From: Cytophagales bacterium
Lineage (GTDB): Bacteria; Bacteroidota; Bacteroidia; Cytophagales; JAHDFW01
Reading direction: 5' to 3'
Assembly (NCBI GenBank): GCA_020627945.1
Contig: JAHDFW010000017.1
Coordinates: 1 to 36,108, forward strand
DNA: 36,108 nt
Position numbers and translations under genes: made by a program
Shown here: positions 8,454 through 18,213 of the stretch, piece by piece
Numbering within the stretch: the stretch's first letter is position 1
Layout of the letters: each line of letters starts with the position of its first letter
Notes under the pieces: model-generated
Seen by the model: only the letters and a program-made list of their open reading frames with translations
Told to the model about the DNA's origin: nothing
Databases searched by the model: none

Positions 8454-8464
8454 TTTGCGGTGTA

Positions 8465-8472
8465 CAAATATA
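8465..8472 (-). promoter_or_regulatory. -7 promoter box before the EEP lipoprotein gene
   Basis: TATATTTG on the minus strand fits TAnnTTTG; the predicted RNA start leaves a leader of about seven bases. An alternative imperfect box, TACTTTTC (8474-8481), has a TTG 23 bases upstream, so the assignment is not certain. Confidence 0.4.
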
Positions 8473-8562
8473 TGAAAAGTAGGATTAAGTTAATCGTTTT
8501 AAGGCAACCATCAGAGCTATTCTGTCGTTTATATTATATAACACCATTTAATATACTTTATT

Positions 8563-9273
8563 ATGAAATTGAATTTAGCTACGATATTCTACTCTTTATT
8601 ATTGTTTTCTTTTACTAATCTATTGGGCCAAGGTTCAAAAACTAATTTTTTAGGAGTCCATTCAGAACTTAAAGTGTCATATGTTCGTCATGATAGTTCG
8701 CTAAATATGCAACTTAATAGAGGAGCTACTTTATCATTCCAGAAATTGATCGGAAACATTAGACCTGAGGTGTATTTTGGTGCTGAAATTTTACGATTTA
8801 CAGAAGGAGATCCAGCAAAAGCAGATTATTATAATTTGCAGGGAGGTAAGCAAGAATTGGGTGTGGCGCTAAGCTATTTATTTGGTAAAAACCTTTCCGC
8901 GAGTTTTGCTTTACCGTATTTAAGAGTAGGAGTTGAAAAGCAATTAAGTTCAGGAACTATAACCGAAAATTATAGTTGGGGGCTGGGCATGGCAAATCGA
9001 AGCTATAATGTTTCGGAAAGAATTACCGATTTTAAGACATCTGGATATGAAATAAACTTTACTCCTGGAGTGATGGCTAGGTTAAGTAAAAAACTATTAA
9101 TTGATATAAAGGTAAACTTACTTTCCTTTACAGAAACAAAGAGGGTTATTACCGTTAATAATGGCTTCTATACCAAAAATGAGGGTGAAATGTTATCGGT
9201 TTTTTATTACCCGCTTTCTGAAAGCTACGTAAATCAATTTAGAGCCCAATTGGGAATTACTTATCAGTTTTAA
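8563..9273 (+). CDS. Outer-membrane beta-barrel protein, unknown family
   Basis: A 236-residue protein with a signal peptide (about 1-23, cut after LLGQ) and a mature part of alternating hydrophobic strands: LKVSYVRH, YFGAEILRF, ELGVALSYLFG, YEINFTPGVMARLS and the closing RAQLGITYQF. The terminal Phe and alternating aromatic pattern fit a beta-barrel insertion signal. About 8-10 strands could fit. No enzyme motif. It reads divergently from the EEP lipoprotein gene and its last 17 bases overlap the convergent end of thiH. Function unknown. Confidence 0.7.
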   Translation: MKLNLATIFYSLLLFSFTNLLGQGSKTNFLGVHSELKVSYVRHDSSLNMQLNRGATLSFQKLIGNIRPEVYFGAEILRFTEGDPAKADYYNLQGGKQELGVALSYLFGKNLSASFALPYLRVGVEKQLSSGTITENYSWGLGMANRSYNVSERITDFKTSGYEINFTPGVMARLSKKLLIDIKVNLLSFTETKRVITVNNGFYTKNEGEMLSVFYYPLSESYVNQFRAQLGITYQF

Positions 9274-10387
9274 GACTCTGTAAACTCATATCCCAATCTT
9301 TGAAAACAGGTTCGTACCCTTGTTGCTTAATTGCTTCAATAAATTCGAATGTGCTTCTTTTGTCATTGATTTCAAACTGCTCCAAATTGGTATTAGGATT
9401 TGCATAACCACCAGGGTCAGTTTTTGCATCTGCACTAATTGAAGTAATGCCTAATTTTATAACATTCTCTCTAAACTTAGGTGATTCACGAGTGCTCATA
9501 GAAAGTTCTACTTCCTCGTTGAATAACCGGTAAGCGCAAATCACTTGGACCAATTGCTTGTCACTCATTTCGGACTTAAGATCAATTCCTCCTGCACATG
9601 GTCTTAGTCGCGGAAATGAAATAGAGTATTTACTTTGCCAGTATGTTTTCTCAAGGTAATCTAGGTGTATTGCACACAAATAGGTATCAACTCTCCAATC
9701 TTCAAGACCAAAAAGAACTCCTAATCCCATTTTGTGAATTCCAGCTTTCCCAAGTCGATCTTGAGTTTCAATTCTATATTTGAAATTTGATTTTTTACCT
9801 TTTGGATGATGCTTTTTGTATTCCTTCTCATGGTAAGTCTCTTGATAAACCAAAACGGTATTTAGACCAGAATCTATCAATTCTTCATACTCTTCTTGAT
9901 CCAACGGTTGAACTTCCATTGCAATGTGAGAAAAGTAGGGTTTAATAAGTTTAAGTGCATTGAGGAAATAATCCATTCCGACAGTTTTGTTTGCTTCTCC
10001 TGTCACAATTAGCACATGGTCGTAACCCATAGATTTAATTACAGCTACCTCTGCCAGAATTTCTTCATCCGTTAGAGTTTTACGTTCAATCTTATTTTCA
10101 TAACTGAATCCGCAGTAGGTACAGATGTTTTGACATTCGTTAGACAAATAGAGTGGGATGTACATTTGGATAGTATTGCCAAAACGTTTCTTGGTTGTAG
10201 CATGGCTCAATTGTGCCATTTGTTCAAGATATGGCTCAGCAGCAGGGGAAATCAAAGCTTTGAAGTCTTCCAGATTTCGTTTTGAGCTATTTAAAGCACG
10301 AAGAACATCATCTTCAGTTTTAGACTGAATGGAGTTTGAGATTTCTTCCCAATTTTGATTACTGTATATATCGTAGAATGATTCCAT
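9257..10387 (-). CDS. thiH: 2-iminoacetate synthase (tyrosine lyase) ThiH
   Basis: A 376-residue radical SAM enzyme that cleaves tyrosine to dehydroglycine (2-iminoacetate) and p-cresol for anaerobic-type thiazole synthesis. The CX3CX2C cluster motif is NECQNICTYCGF (Cys85, Cys89, Cys92), in a TIM barrel; the C-terminal part holds the SADAKTDPGGY block of the family. Length is normal. It is the last gene of the thi operon, 15 bases after thiG, and its 3' end overlaps the convergent barrel gene. ThiO (glycine oxidase), the aerobic alternative, is not in the window. Confidence 0.96.
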   Translation of the reverse strand: MESFYDIYSNQNWEEISNSIQSKTEDDVLRALNSSKRNLEDFKALISPAAEPYLEQMAQLSHATTKKRFGNTIQMYIPLYLSNECQNICTYCGFSYENKIERKTLTDEEILAEVAVIKSMGYDHVLIVTGEANKTVGMDYFLNALKLIKPYFSHIAMEVQPLDQEEYEELIDSGLNTVLVYQETYHEKEYKKHHPKGKKSNFKYRIETQDRLGKAGIHKMGLGVLFGLEDWRVDTYLCAIHLDYLEKTYWQSKYSISFPRLRPCAGGIDLKSEMSDKQLVQVICAYRLFNEEVELSMSTRESPKFRENVIKLGITSISADAKTDPGGYANPNTNLEQFEINDKRSTFEFIEAIKQQGYEPVFKDWDMSLQSLKTDK

Positions 10388-10402
10388 GACCTTATTTGAC
10401 GT

Positions 10403-11170
10403 TTAATCAAGAAAGTTTGTAAGAGGACTGCTAGCCTCCGCTTGCTTCGAAAGTGTACCCAATTTAGCGTTATAAGCCATTCTTCCAGCTTCAACGGCTT
10501 GTTTGAAAGCTATTGCCATTTTTACTGGATCTTGTGAAACAGCTATAGCGGTATTAACCAATACCGCATCTGCTCCTAGCTCCATGGCGTAAGCAGCATG
10601 TGAAGGAGCACCGATCCCAGCATCAACCACCACGGGAACATTACTTTGTTCTATTATAATTTCTAGAAAATCGTTAGTTCGTAATCCTTTATTACTTCCA
10701 ATCGGAGACCCAAGTGGCATAACTGCTGAAGTTCCAACCTCTTCTAATCTTTTGCATAAAACAGGATCAGCATGGATATATGGTAAAACAATGAATCCTT
10801 TTTTCGCCAATTCTTCAGTTGCTTTTAGCGTCTCAATAGGATCAGGCATCAGGTATTTTGGGTCTGGATGAATTTCCAATTTAACCCAATTGGTTTCTAA
10901 GGCTTCTCGTGCCAATTCTGCAGCGAATACTGCTTCTTGAGCTGTTCGAACTCCCGAAGTATTAGGAAGTAAATTGATCCTCGTATGCTCCAAATGCTTA
11001 AGTATATCATCTTGCTTATTATCCACGTCTACACGTTTCAATGCTACAGTTACTAACTCTGATTCAGAAGCTAATAGTGCTTCTTCCATTAGTTTAGATG
11101 ACGAAAACTTTCCAGTACCTGTAAACAACCTGGATTTAAATGTTTTATCTTTTATAACTAGATTATCCAT
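10403..11170 (-). CDS. thiG: Thiazole synthase ThiG
   Basis: A 255-residue TIM-barrel enzyme that joins deoxyxylulose 5-phosphate, 2-iminoacetate and sulfur from ThiS thiocarboxylate into thiazole phosphate. The Schiff-base lysine is Lys97 in [10 protein letters not shown]; the [13 protein letters not shown] and [17 protein letters not shown] loops are typical. Length is normal. Start is ATG, 12 bases after thiE; thiH follows 15 bases later. All features fit an active enzyme. Confidence 0.97.
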   Translation of the reverse strand: MDNLVIKDKTFKSRLFTGTGKFSSSKLMEEALLASESELVTVALKRVDVDNKQDDILKHLEHTRINLLPNTSGVRTAQEAVFAAELAREALETNWVKLEIHPDPKYLMPDPIETLKATEELAKKGFIVLPYIHADPVLCKRLEEVGTSAVMPLGSPIGSNKGLRTNDFLEIIIEQSNVPVVVDAGIGAPSHAAYAMELGADAVLVNTAIAVSQDPVKMAIAFKQAVEAGRMAYNAKLGTLSKQAEASSPLTNFLD

Positions 11171-11182
11171 CTTAATTAAATA

Positions 11183-11797
11183 TTACGCAGCGTTAAGCAG
11201 CGATTGAATTTTTTTAATGTTTTTAAAATCATTACTGATCAAACTAGAAATTGCTATGCCATGAATTCCTGTTTTCATTAGTTCTGTAATATCCGAAAGT
11301 TGAATGCCTCCAATAGCATAAATGGGAGTGGATGTTCCAATTTGAGATATTACTTTGCTGTATCCTTCAGTTCCAAGAATAGGACTTAAATTCTTTTTGG
11401 TTTCCGTAAAGCGAAAAGGTCCAAGTCCGATATAGTCTACTTGTTGTTGAATAAGTTCCTGACAATCTTCCATGGTATTTGCAGTTCCACCAAAGATAAA
11501 CTTGTTACCTAAGGTTTTCTTTGCTTGAAAAACAGGAGTGTCCTGCCGTCCCAAATGAATGCCAGCAGCTTGAATTTTTTCGGTGATGTGGACATCGTCG
11601 TTAATGATTAGTTGAACTCCTTCGAATTGCTCACAAATTTCAATACATGAGATTGCAGTTTCCAATTTAGCATTATCGCTCATCTCTTTCATGCGAAGTT
11701 GAATGAGTTGTACACCTTCATTACATGCATTTTTTACAAGCTCTGCATGATTATGATCCTTGTGATTACTGGCGATATAATAGAGACGTGGTAACAT
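11183..11797 (-). CDS. thiE: Thiamine phosphate synthase ThiE
   Basis: A 204-residue TIM-barrel enzyme coupling HMP-PP with thiazole phosphate. Canonical motifs are present: QLIQLRMKE, LIINDDV, GIHLGRQD, and the phosphate loop YIGLGPFRFTETKKN, then IYAIGGI. Of the two ThiE-like genes here, this one keeps the pyrophosphate-binding pattern, so it is the likelier synthase. The ATG abuts the thiD stop with no gap, suggesting translational coupling; thiG follows. Confidence 0.93.
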   Translation of the reverse strand: MLPRLYYIASNHKDHNHAELVKNACNEGVQLIQLRMKEMSDNAKLETAISCIEICEQFEGVQLIINDDVHITEKIQAAGIHLGRQDTPVFQAKKTLGNKFIFGGTANTMEDCQELIQQQVDYIGLGPFRFTETKKNLSPILGTEGYSKVISQIGTSTPIYAIGGIQLSDITELMKTGIHGIAISSLISNDFKNIKKIQSLLNAA

Positions 11798-12544
11798 TTA
11801 GAACTTATGATATCCCAATAGATTTGGAGTGCTTTCTAGCACTCGGGTTATGTAGTTTTTTGACCGAAGACAAGCTTTTATTATAGGATAACCTCTTAGA
11901 AGGTTAGCAGCAATTGCTGAAGATAAAACACAGCCACTTCCATGTTTTTCAGTCACTCTTTTACCTTGTGCCCTAAAAGGATAAGTTTTATTTGGTGTGT
12001 ACAAAAAGTCCTTACCGATGTTTGCTTCGTTATGTCCTCCTTTAAGATACACCAAACAATGTTCCGCCAGTATATTTGCTCCTTTTTCAGAATCTTCAAT
12101 CCCAGATAACTTTTTACATTCATTCCAGTTAGGAGTTATCATATAAAGGTCTTTTAAGATCTCTGTTATCGTTGCAAGATTTAATTTAAAGTCAAAACCT
12201 GAACTTGAAGTTAAGACCGGATCCCAAATGATCTTAATCTTGTCATTGTAGTTTTTTAATTTCTTAATTATTGTTTTTAAAAAGCTCAAGGAGGGGATAA
12301 GTCCAATTTTTACGTATTCGAATTTATACTGAGCCAATATGGTGTCCAATTGTTCAATTATCATACTTTCCTCCACCCAATTAACTGAGATGAATTTATC
12401 CTCGGTTTGAATGGTGTTAGCCGTTTGAATAGCAAAACTTTGGAGTTTGTGTTGCTCAAATGTTTTTACGTCAGCTAGAATCCCAGCACCGCCAGTAGGA
12501 TCAAACCCCGCAATGGTTAATATGTTTTTTCGTATTGTTGGCAC
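11798..12544 (-). CDS. thiD: Hydroxymethylpyrimidine (phospho)kinase ThiD
   Basis: A 248-residue ribokinase-fold enzyme phosphorylating HMP and HMP-P. Substrate loop TIAGFDPTGGAGILADVKTF near 9-28, WDPVLTSSSG in the middle, and the anion-hole/catalytic segment EKHGSGCVLSSAIAANLLRG with an HGSGC variant of the usual GTGC. Somewhat shorter than the E. coli enzyme. The start is GTG (12542-12544), and the gene overlaps the upstream TenI-like gene by 28 bases; no other start lies before the conserved TIAGFDP motif, which supports this choice. Confidence 0.94.
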   Translation of the reverse strand: MPTIRKNILTIAGFDPTGGAGILADVKTFEQHKLQSFAIQTANTIQTEDKFISVNWVEESMIIEQLDTILAQYKFEYVKIGLIPSLSFLKTIIKKLKNYNDKIKIIWDPVLTSSSGFDFKLNLATITEILKDLYMITPNWNECKKLSGIEDSEKGANILAEHCLVYLKGGHNEANIGKDFLYTPNKTYPFRAQGKRVTEKHGSGCVLSSAIAANLLRGYPIIKACLRSKNYITRVLESTPNLLGYHKF

Positions 12545-13131
12545 TGTTGTTTTATTTCTTTAAATGATGCTAGTGGTGAATCTGATTTCCAAATGGAACC
12601 TAGTACGGCCACACCATCAAATCCAATTTGAGCGCAAGTGAGAAGATTCGATTCTGTAACACCTCCTAAGGCATAGATATTTCGACTTTCATACCCTGCC
12701 AACGATATCTCATTTAGGTCAAATTTGGACTTGTAATCTTGTTTCGAAATACTATCAAAAATTGGGGATAGGAAGACGTAATTAATATCATTGCATAAAT
12801 CATACACTTGCTTTATCTCTGATAATGAATGACATGAAGCTGAAAGTTGTAGATTAGCCTTATTGGAGACTTCTAAATAGTCCTCCCAAGTTAGTCTTCG
12901 GTTTAGATGAATTCCTTTAACATTGAAACTTGATGTCAATTCTGCATATTGATGTAATACAATCCGATCATGATATTTAGCGTCAACTTTTTCCAAATAT
13001 TCCGAAGTTTCATCAACAGAGTATTCTGGTTTCCGCAAATGGAGAGTGTTAAGTCCATTCTCTAACATTTGATGAACTATTTCGAACTCTTGGTCAAAGA
13101 AACGATCATATGTTAATACTACCAGTTCCAC
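12517..13131 (-). CDS. TenI/ThiE-like protein (second copy)
   Basis: A 204-residue ThiE/TenI-superfamily barrel. It keeps the fold signatures (TLHLRKPE, GIHLNRR, YALGGV) but differs at the phosphate-binding positions: where ThiE has INDD it has VLHQY, and the loop is YVFLSPIFDSISKQDY instead of the GPxxxTxTK type. This suggests a TenI-like thiazole tautomerase, which aromatises the ThiG product, or a divergent synthase. Start GTG at 13129-13131, nine bases after the DUF6265 gene; it overlaps thiD by 28 bases. Confidence 0.8.
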   Translation of the reverse strand: MELVVLTYDRFFDQEFEIVHQMLENGLNTLHLRKPEYSVDETSEYLEKVDAKYHDRIVLHQYAELTSSFNVKGIHLNRRLTWEDYLEVSNKANLQLSASCHSLSEIKQVYDLCNDINYVFLSPIFDSISKQDYKSKFDLNEISLAGYESRNIYALGGVTESNLLTCAQIGFDGVAVLGSIWKSDSPLASFKEIKQQCQQYEKTY

Positions 13132-13140
13132 CTTATAGTG

Positions 13141-13674
13141 TTATTTTTCCGTCGATTTTAATGGTAGGAAATGAAAATCTACTCTCGTGGTTTCGTATCC
13201 GTCACTACCTTCAGTCCATGCAAAAATTTCATCGTCCTTACGTTTATATCCGATAATGTTAGGAGATTCATGTTGTTGGTTTACAAAGACCAAACTATCC
13301 GGAGTATCAGTTGTTAGTACGAAGTCAATTTCTCTTCCCGCATTTTGATCAACAACTCTTGGACACAAATGAATCTCATCTTTTACCACCTTTAAGGTCA
13401 TGGTTTCAAGTAAAACTGTGTCAGCCGTAGTATTGTTGATATAATAGCTTTTACCAATGAAAGTTCCATTCTCCTGATACTTCCAATCTTCGTGTAAACC
13501 TTTGATTCTTTCGTCCATTAACCACTTTCCAAGAAGCCAATTATATGGTTTTAACGGATGATGAAAATCCATAGAATTCTCTTTGGTTTCCACACTATCA
13601 CCACAGCTTACCAATAGGAGGCAAGCTGTAATGATAGTTAATTTATTGGAATGCTTTTTAATAAACGATTTCAT
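13141..13674 (-). CDS. DUF6265-like lipoprotein inside the thi operon
   Basis: A 177-residue protein with a basic start, hydrophobic core and clear lipobox LLVSC (Cys24), so a membrane-anchored lipoprotein. The mature part shows the DUF6265 pattern: WLLGKWLMDE, then a glycine/charged stretch with DWKY and GTFIGKSYY, and late beta strands (FVNQQHESPNIIGYKR, FAWTEG), suggesting a lipocalin-like small-molecule-binding barrel. It sits five bases after thiC and nine before the TenI-like gene, so it is in the operon. No known thiamine role; a ligand-binding function is a guess. Confidence 0.75.
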   Translation of the reverse strand: MKSFIKKHSNKLTIITACLLLVSCGDSVETKENSMDFHHPLKPYNWLLGKWLMDERIKGLHEDWKYQENGTFIGKSYYINNTTADTVLLETMTLKVVKDEIHLCPRVVDQNAGREIDFVLTTDTPDSLVFVNQQHESPNIIGYKRKDDEIFAWTEGSDGYETTRVDFHFLPLKSTEK

Positions 13675-13679
13675 GATAG

Positions 13680-15596
<1,917 letters not shown>

Positions 15597-15803
15597 TTAA
15601 CCGCCTTGAGTAGCAGTGATTATTATGATTTGGTCGTTGTTTTCTAATATATAATTAGACCAATTGTTTTTTTGGATTACATTTTGATTTACAGCAACCG
15701 CTATACCTTCACGATTCAGAAGGTTCTGGTCGTTTAAAACGAATTCTAGGGTTAGTGGCTTTTGTTCAAAGCTGTGTTGATTGCCATTAATCTGTACCTT
15801 CAT
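15597..15803 (-). CDS. thiS: Sulfur carrier protein ThiS
   Basis: A 68-residue ubiquitin-fold protein ending in the required ATQGG; the terminal Gly becomes a thiocarboxylate that gives sulfur to ThiG. It is the first gene of the operon. A 9-bp hairpin lies 14 bases before the ATG. Activation needs an adenylyltransferase (ThiF or MoeB), which is not in this window, so it must be supplied elsewhere in the genome. Confidence 0.93.
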   Translation of the reverse strand: MKVQINGNQHSFEQKPLTLEFVLNDQNLLNREGIAVAVNQNVIQKNNWSNYILENNDQIIIITATQGG

Positions 15804-15817
15804 TCAACTCAATTTTT

Positions 15818-15840
15818 CAGTCTTATATAAGATAAAACTG
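15818..15840 (-). promoter_or_regulatory. Hairpin just before the thiS start
   Basis: On the minus strand CAGTTTTAT pairs with ATAAGACTG (nine pairs, one U-G) around a CTTAT loop, ending 14 bases before the ATG. No T-run follows, so it is not an intrinsic terminator; it could control ribosome access as part of the riboswitch output. Confidence 0.45.
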
Positions 15841-15922
15841 TAATTTATTACTGATAGAACCTTGGATTCGGATACGAACTAAGAACGGAAAAATACTTAA
15901 GTAGCATTTTGATCCAAATAGT

Positions 15923-15950
15923 TTTAAAGTGCATTCAAAGCATCTTTAAA
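15923..15950 (-). promoter_or_regulatory. Hairpin right after the TPP aptamer
   Basis: On the minus strand TTTAAAG-A-TGC pairs with GCACTTTAAA (ten pairs, one bulged base) with a TTTGAAT loop, beginning 6 bases after the aptamer. A candidate expression-platform element; lack of a U-tract argues against a classical terminator. Confidence 0.45.
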
Positions 15951-15956
15951 CTGTAT

Positions 15957-16045
15957 TTTCCTACGTCCGAATTACCGGCCTCAGGTTCCGGTGGTTTAAC
16001 CCCACCAAGGGTATTATCTCAGCCGGAAATTCCAGCACCCCTCAA
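15957..16045 (-). ncRNA. TPP riboswitch (THI element)
   Basis: The minus strand carries the conserved THI-box cores GGGGTGCT, GGCTGAGATAATACCC, GAACCTGA and GGACGTAGG in order. An extra stem (GGTGG with CCACC) forms the optional P3a arm; CCG with CGG forms the pyrophosphate-side helix. It stands 153 bases before thiS and directly downstream of a promoter, so it senses TPP in the leader of the whole operon. The output mechanism is not clear from sequence: two hairpins follow, neither with a U-tract. Confidence 0.95.
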
Positions 16046-16053
16046 ACTTAATG

Positions 16054-16089
16054 TAAAGATACAATAATTTCGGAACATGAGTTCCAAAA
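16054..16089 (-). promoter_or_regulatory. Promoter of the thiamine operon
   Basis: -7 box TATCTTTA (16054-16061, one mismatch to TAnnTTTG) and -33 box TTTTG (16085-16089) with 23 bases between. The start would fall around 16049, just before the aptamer. The spacer and -33 edge contain an inverted repeat GGAAC-ATGA-GTTCC (16072-16085), a possible operator or the tail hairpin of the upstream gene. Confidence 0.5.
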
Positions 16090-16101
16090 CATTTAAGCAC
16101 T

Positions 16102-17214
16102 TTATTTTTCCCTCACTATATGTTTGCCCAGAAAGGATTTCACTGCTAGATCGAAGCGATAAAATTTATCCGAACGGTCATATACGTAATCGTTAAAAAG
16201 TACGTTGAATTTATTATTTACATCGTTGATTTTCATCGTTTCGATTTCCATTTCGTCGTACTCTTCAGGAGTAATTTCTTTTTGGTCACGCTGACCGAAC
16301 TTTTCATAGACCTTATTGAATGCTTGTTGCTTGCCATAGTAATTCATCATTTTAGGCATAATCTCATTGCATAGTTTATCATGGTAGTTCAAAACCTCTA
16401 AAAACCTAGAATGAAGAATGGTGTCTTTCTGATAATACTCGATATTAGAAGCAAAGTTATTACCAACCGCAGTTTGTTGTCTCAATGTATCCATAATTGT
16501 ATGACACTTAACAGTATCTCCTTTTTGAAAAGCTTTATAAAGTTTCTTTTCAAGTCGTTTAGATTTTAGCGCAGAAACATAAATTGGCTTGAATGATTCA
16601 TAGGTCTCCAAAACGGTTTCTATTTTGTTTTCAGGTAACAGATCTTCTTGCTTTACTCCTTTTATTTTATAAGTCTTAAATGAAAAGTACTTACTTCTGT
16701 AAGGAAGGTCTACTTTCATATAGTGTTCATTGATCGCGCTTAAGTCAGAATTAACTTTTGTTAGCATATCAAGGTATTTGTCCATATTCTCAGGAGATTT
16801 TTTTGATACCTCATACAACGGGACAATTTTTTTATACTCATCCTGCATTAATGTTTTACACTCCTCTATATAGTTTCTTAGAGCATCATACATCACCTTA
16901 TCACCTTTGTAGTCTCCATACTCCACAACTTCCTTATCTTGTTCATATAAGAATTTCCCTAAAGCACGTCGTCTCTTTTCTAACTTAACTGCATCTTCTA
17001 AGTTTGCAATAGCACTGGTGTATTTCCAAATTTCGTCACTAACTGCTAAAAAGTAAGTAGTGATTTGATCAAGGTGATCTTTTCTAGTAAGCTCAGTGGT
17101 TTTTGATTTAGACTTTAATTTTAATTGCTTTTGTCCAACAGATTGAGTAACTGTGAAAGTTGTTAAAACTGCTGTTAACGTTATGGCAAGCTTAATTTTA
17201 TTAATAGTAATCAT
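16102..17214 (-). CDS. Secreted helical protein, unknown function
   Basis: A 370-residue protein with a signal peptide (about 1-28, cut after SVGQ). The mature part is strongly helical and charged, rich in Lys, Glu, Tyr, with Met scattered in heptad-like blocks, and no lipobox, transmembrane segment or catalytic motif that I recognise. It resembles Bacteroidota-restricted periplasmic hypotheticals. It is transcribed toward the thi operon, but the operon has its own promoter in the gap after its stop. A TATATTTG box lies 38 bases upstream of the ATG. Confidence 0.65.
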   Translation of the reverse strand: MITINKIKLAITLTAVLTTFTVTQSVGQKQLKLKSKSKTTELTRKDHLDQITTYFLAVSDEIWKYTSAIANLEDAVKLEKRRRALGKFLYEQDKEVVEYGDYKGDKVMYDALRNYIEECKTLMQDEYKKIVPLYEVSKKSPENMDKYLDMLTKVNSDLSAINEHYMKVDLPYRSKYFSFKTYKIKGVKQEDLLPENKIETVLETYESFKPIYVSALKSKRLEKKLYKAFQKGDTVKCHTIMDTLRQQTAVGNNFASNIEYYQKDTILHSRFLEVLNYHDKLCNEIMPKMMNYYGKQQAFNKVYEKFGQRDQKEITPEEYDEMEIETMKINDVNNKFNVLFNDYVYDRSDKFYRFDLAVKSFLGKHIVREK

Positions 17215-17252
17215 TCCCTATTCTAATTCTAATCCGTTTTATGTCGTTACGA

Positions 17253-17260
17253 CAAATATA
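17253..17260 (-). promoter_or_regulatory. Candidate -7 box for the secreted helical protein
   Basis: TATATTTG on the minus strand fits TAnnTTTG and would give a leader of about 34 bases. No -33 box is visible at normal spacing. Confidence 0.4.
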
Positions 17261-17361
17261 ATAAATTGATCGAAGTTATAATAATACCTTCAATAGGAAA
17301 CAGGTCAAAAACAATGCCACAGACTATAAAATGTTATGCCTGACAAACAATGAGCACTTAT

Positions 17362-17369
17362 TAATTTTG
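17362..17369 (+). promoter_or_regulatory. Candidate -7 box for the CCC-motif gene
   Basis: TAATTTTG fits TAnnTTTG, 55 bases before the ATG at 17425. No clear -33 box. Confidence 0.4.
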
Positions 17370-17424
17370 AATATTAAAGATTTATAATTGAGATTTGTAG
17401 CAATTCTGAAACGGGATAGACAAG

Positions 17425-17781
17425 ATGGAAGAAAATAAACAAAGTTTAGACAGTGCAACCAGTGCACTTAATTGGGGAATTATATCTTTGATTCTAAGTG
17501 TTTTTTGTTGTGGAGTGCTGAGCTTATTTACATTAGTTTCATCGTTGGTAGGGATCAGAAAAGGAAAAAATGCCTTGAAGGAATATGATCTCAATCCAGA
17601 CTTCTATCATGCAACTGAACGTAAAAGAGCGAATTCTGGTTATATTTTGTCTATTATAGCGATGGTTATATCATTGTTGGCAGTTCTTGGTATTATTATT
17701 TGGGTGGCGATTCTGGGTGCAACATTTATGATGGATCCATTTGATATTTTTGAGAATGTAAGGTCGGAGACGGCATTATGA
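17425..17781 (+). CDS. CCC-motif membrane protein (DUF4190/CD225-like)
   Basis: A 118-residue membrane protein with two hydrophobic segments (about 15-42 and 71-100). The first holds the FCCGVLSLFT cysteine motif; between them a loop carries GIRKGKNALKEY and the NPDFYHATERKRANSG block, a pattern seen in small Bacteroidota CCC-motif proteins. Function unknown. The stop overlaps the ATG of the DUF2752 gene (ATGA, 17778-17781), so the pair is translationally coupled and probably works together. Confidence 0.8.
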   Translation: MEENKQSLDSATSALNWGIISLILSVFCCGVLSLFTLVSSLVGIRKGKNALKEYDLNPDFYHATERKRANSGYILSIIAMVISLLAVLGIIIWVAILGATFMMDPFDIFENVRSETAL

Positions 17782-18161
17782 AGAATAAAACACGATATAT
17801 TTGGATCATACCAGCCTTGTTAGGAGCAGCTGTAGTGGTAGCATTGTATGGTTATTTTGATCCTATGCAATTTCCTTTTCCGAAGTGTGCGGTATACGCT
17901 AATACAGGAATTCAATGTCCGGGCTGCGGTTCTCAACGTGCAATACATCAGTTGATGAATGGTAATTTAATTGAAGCACTTCGTTTAAATCTGGTGATTT
18001 TCGTAGCAATGATCTATTTCTTTCTAATTGGGATTCATGAATTTTTGAAATCAGGTTCAAGGATTAAGGTGTTGCTTTCCAGAGTATTATATGGTAGAGG
18101 GATGTTGATATTTTGGGTTGTTTTCATCCTGGTATATACAGTCTTGAGAAACTTGTTTTAA
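17778..18161 (+). CDS. DUF2752 family membrane protein
   Basis: A 127-residue protein with three predicted membrane segments (about 6-24, 70-90, 108-125). The family hallmark is the short loop with GIQCPGCGSQRA followed by a helix and LRLNLVIF; the CPxCG motif may bind metal, but no activity is established. It overlaps the CCC-motif gene by four bases, a pairing common in Bacteroidota. The SRP RNA promoter begins about 40 bases after its stop. Confidence 0.9.
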   Translation: MKNKTRYIWIIPALLGAAVVVALYGYFDPMQFPFPKCAVYANTGIQCPGCGSQRAIHQLMNGNLIEALRLNLVIFVAMIYFFLIGIHEFLKSGSRIKVLLSRVLYGRGMLIFWVVFILVYTVLRNLF

Positions 18162-18201
18162 GTTTATTTGCATAAAACTTTTATCTGTCAAATAACGGTA
18201 C

Positions 18202-18209
18202 TACCTTTG
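18202..18209 (+). promoter_or_regulatory. -7 promoter box of the SRP RNA gene
   Basis: TACCTTTG, an exact TAnnTTTG, is followed by CCTC and then the first paired base of the RNA at 18214. Since the RNA end is fixed by its closing stem, this box gives a local ruler: four bases from box to start. A TTTG exists at 18167-18170 but the 31-base gap is too long for a normal -33 box. Confidence 0.7.
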
Positions 18210-18213
18210 CCTC

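Noticed and set aside
16072-16085. GGAAC-ATGA-GTTCC inverted repeat as a terminator of the helical secreted protein gene
   Set aside because: Only five pairs and no T-run on the minus strand; it sits between promoter elements, so it is kept as a possible operator only.
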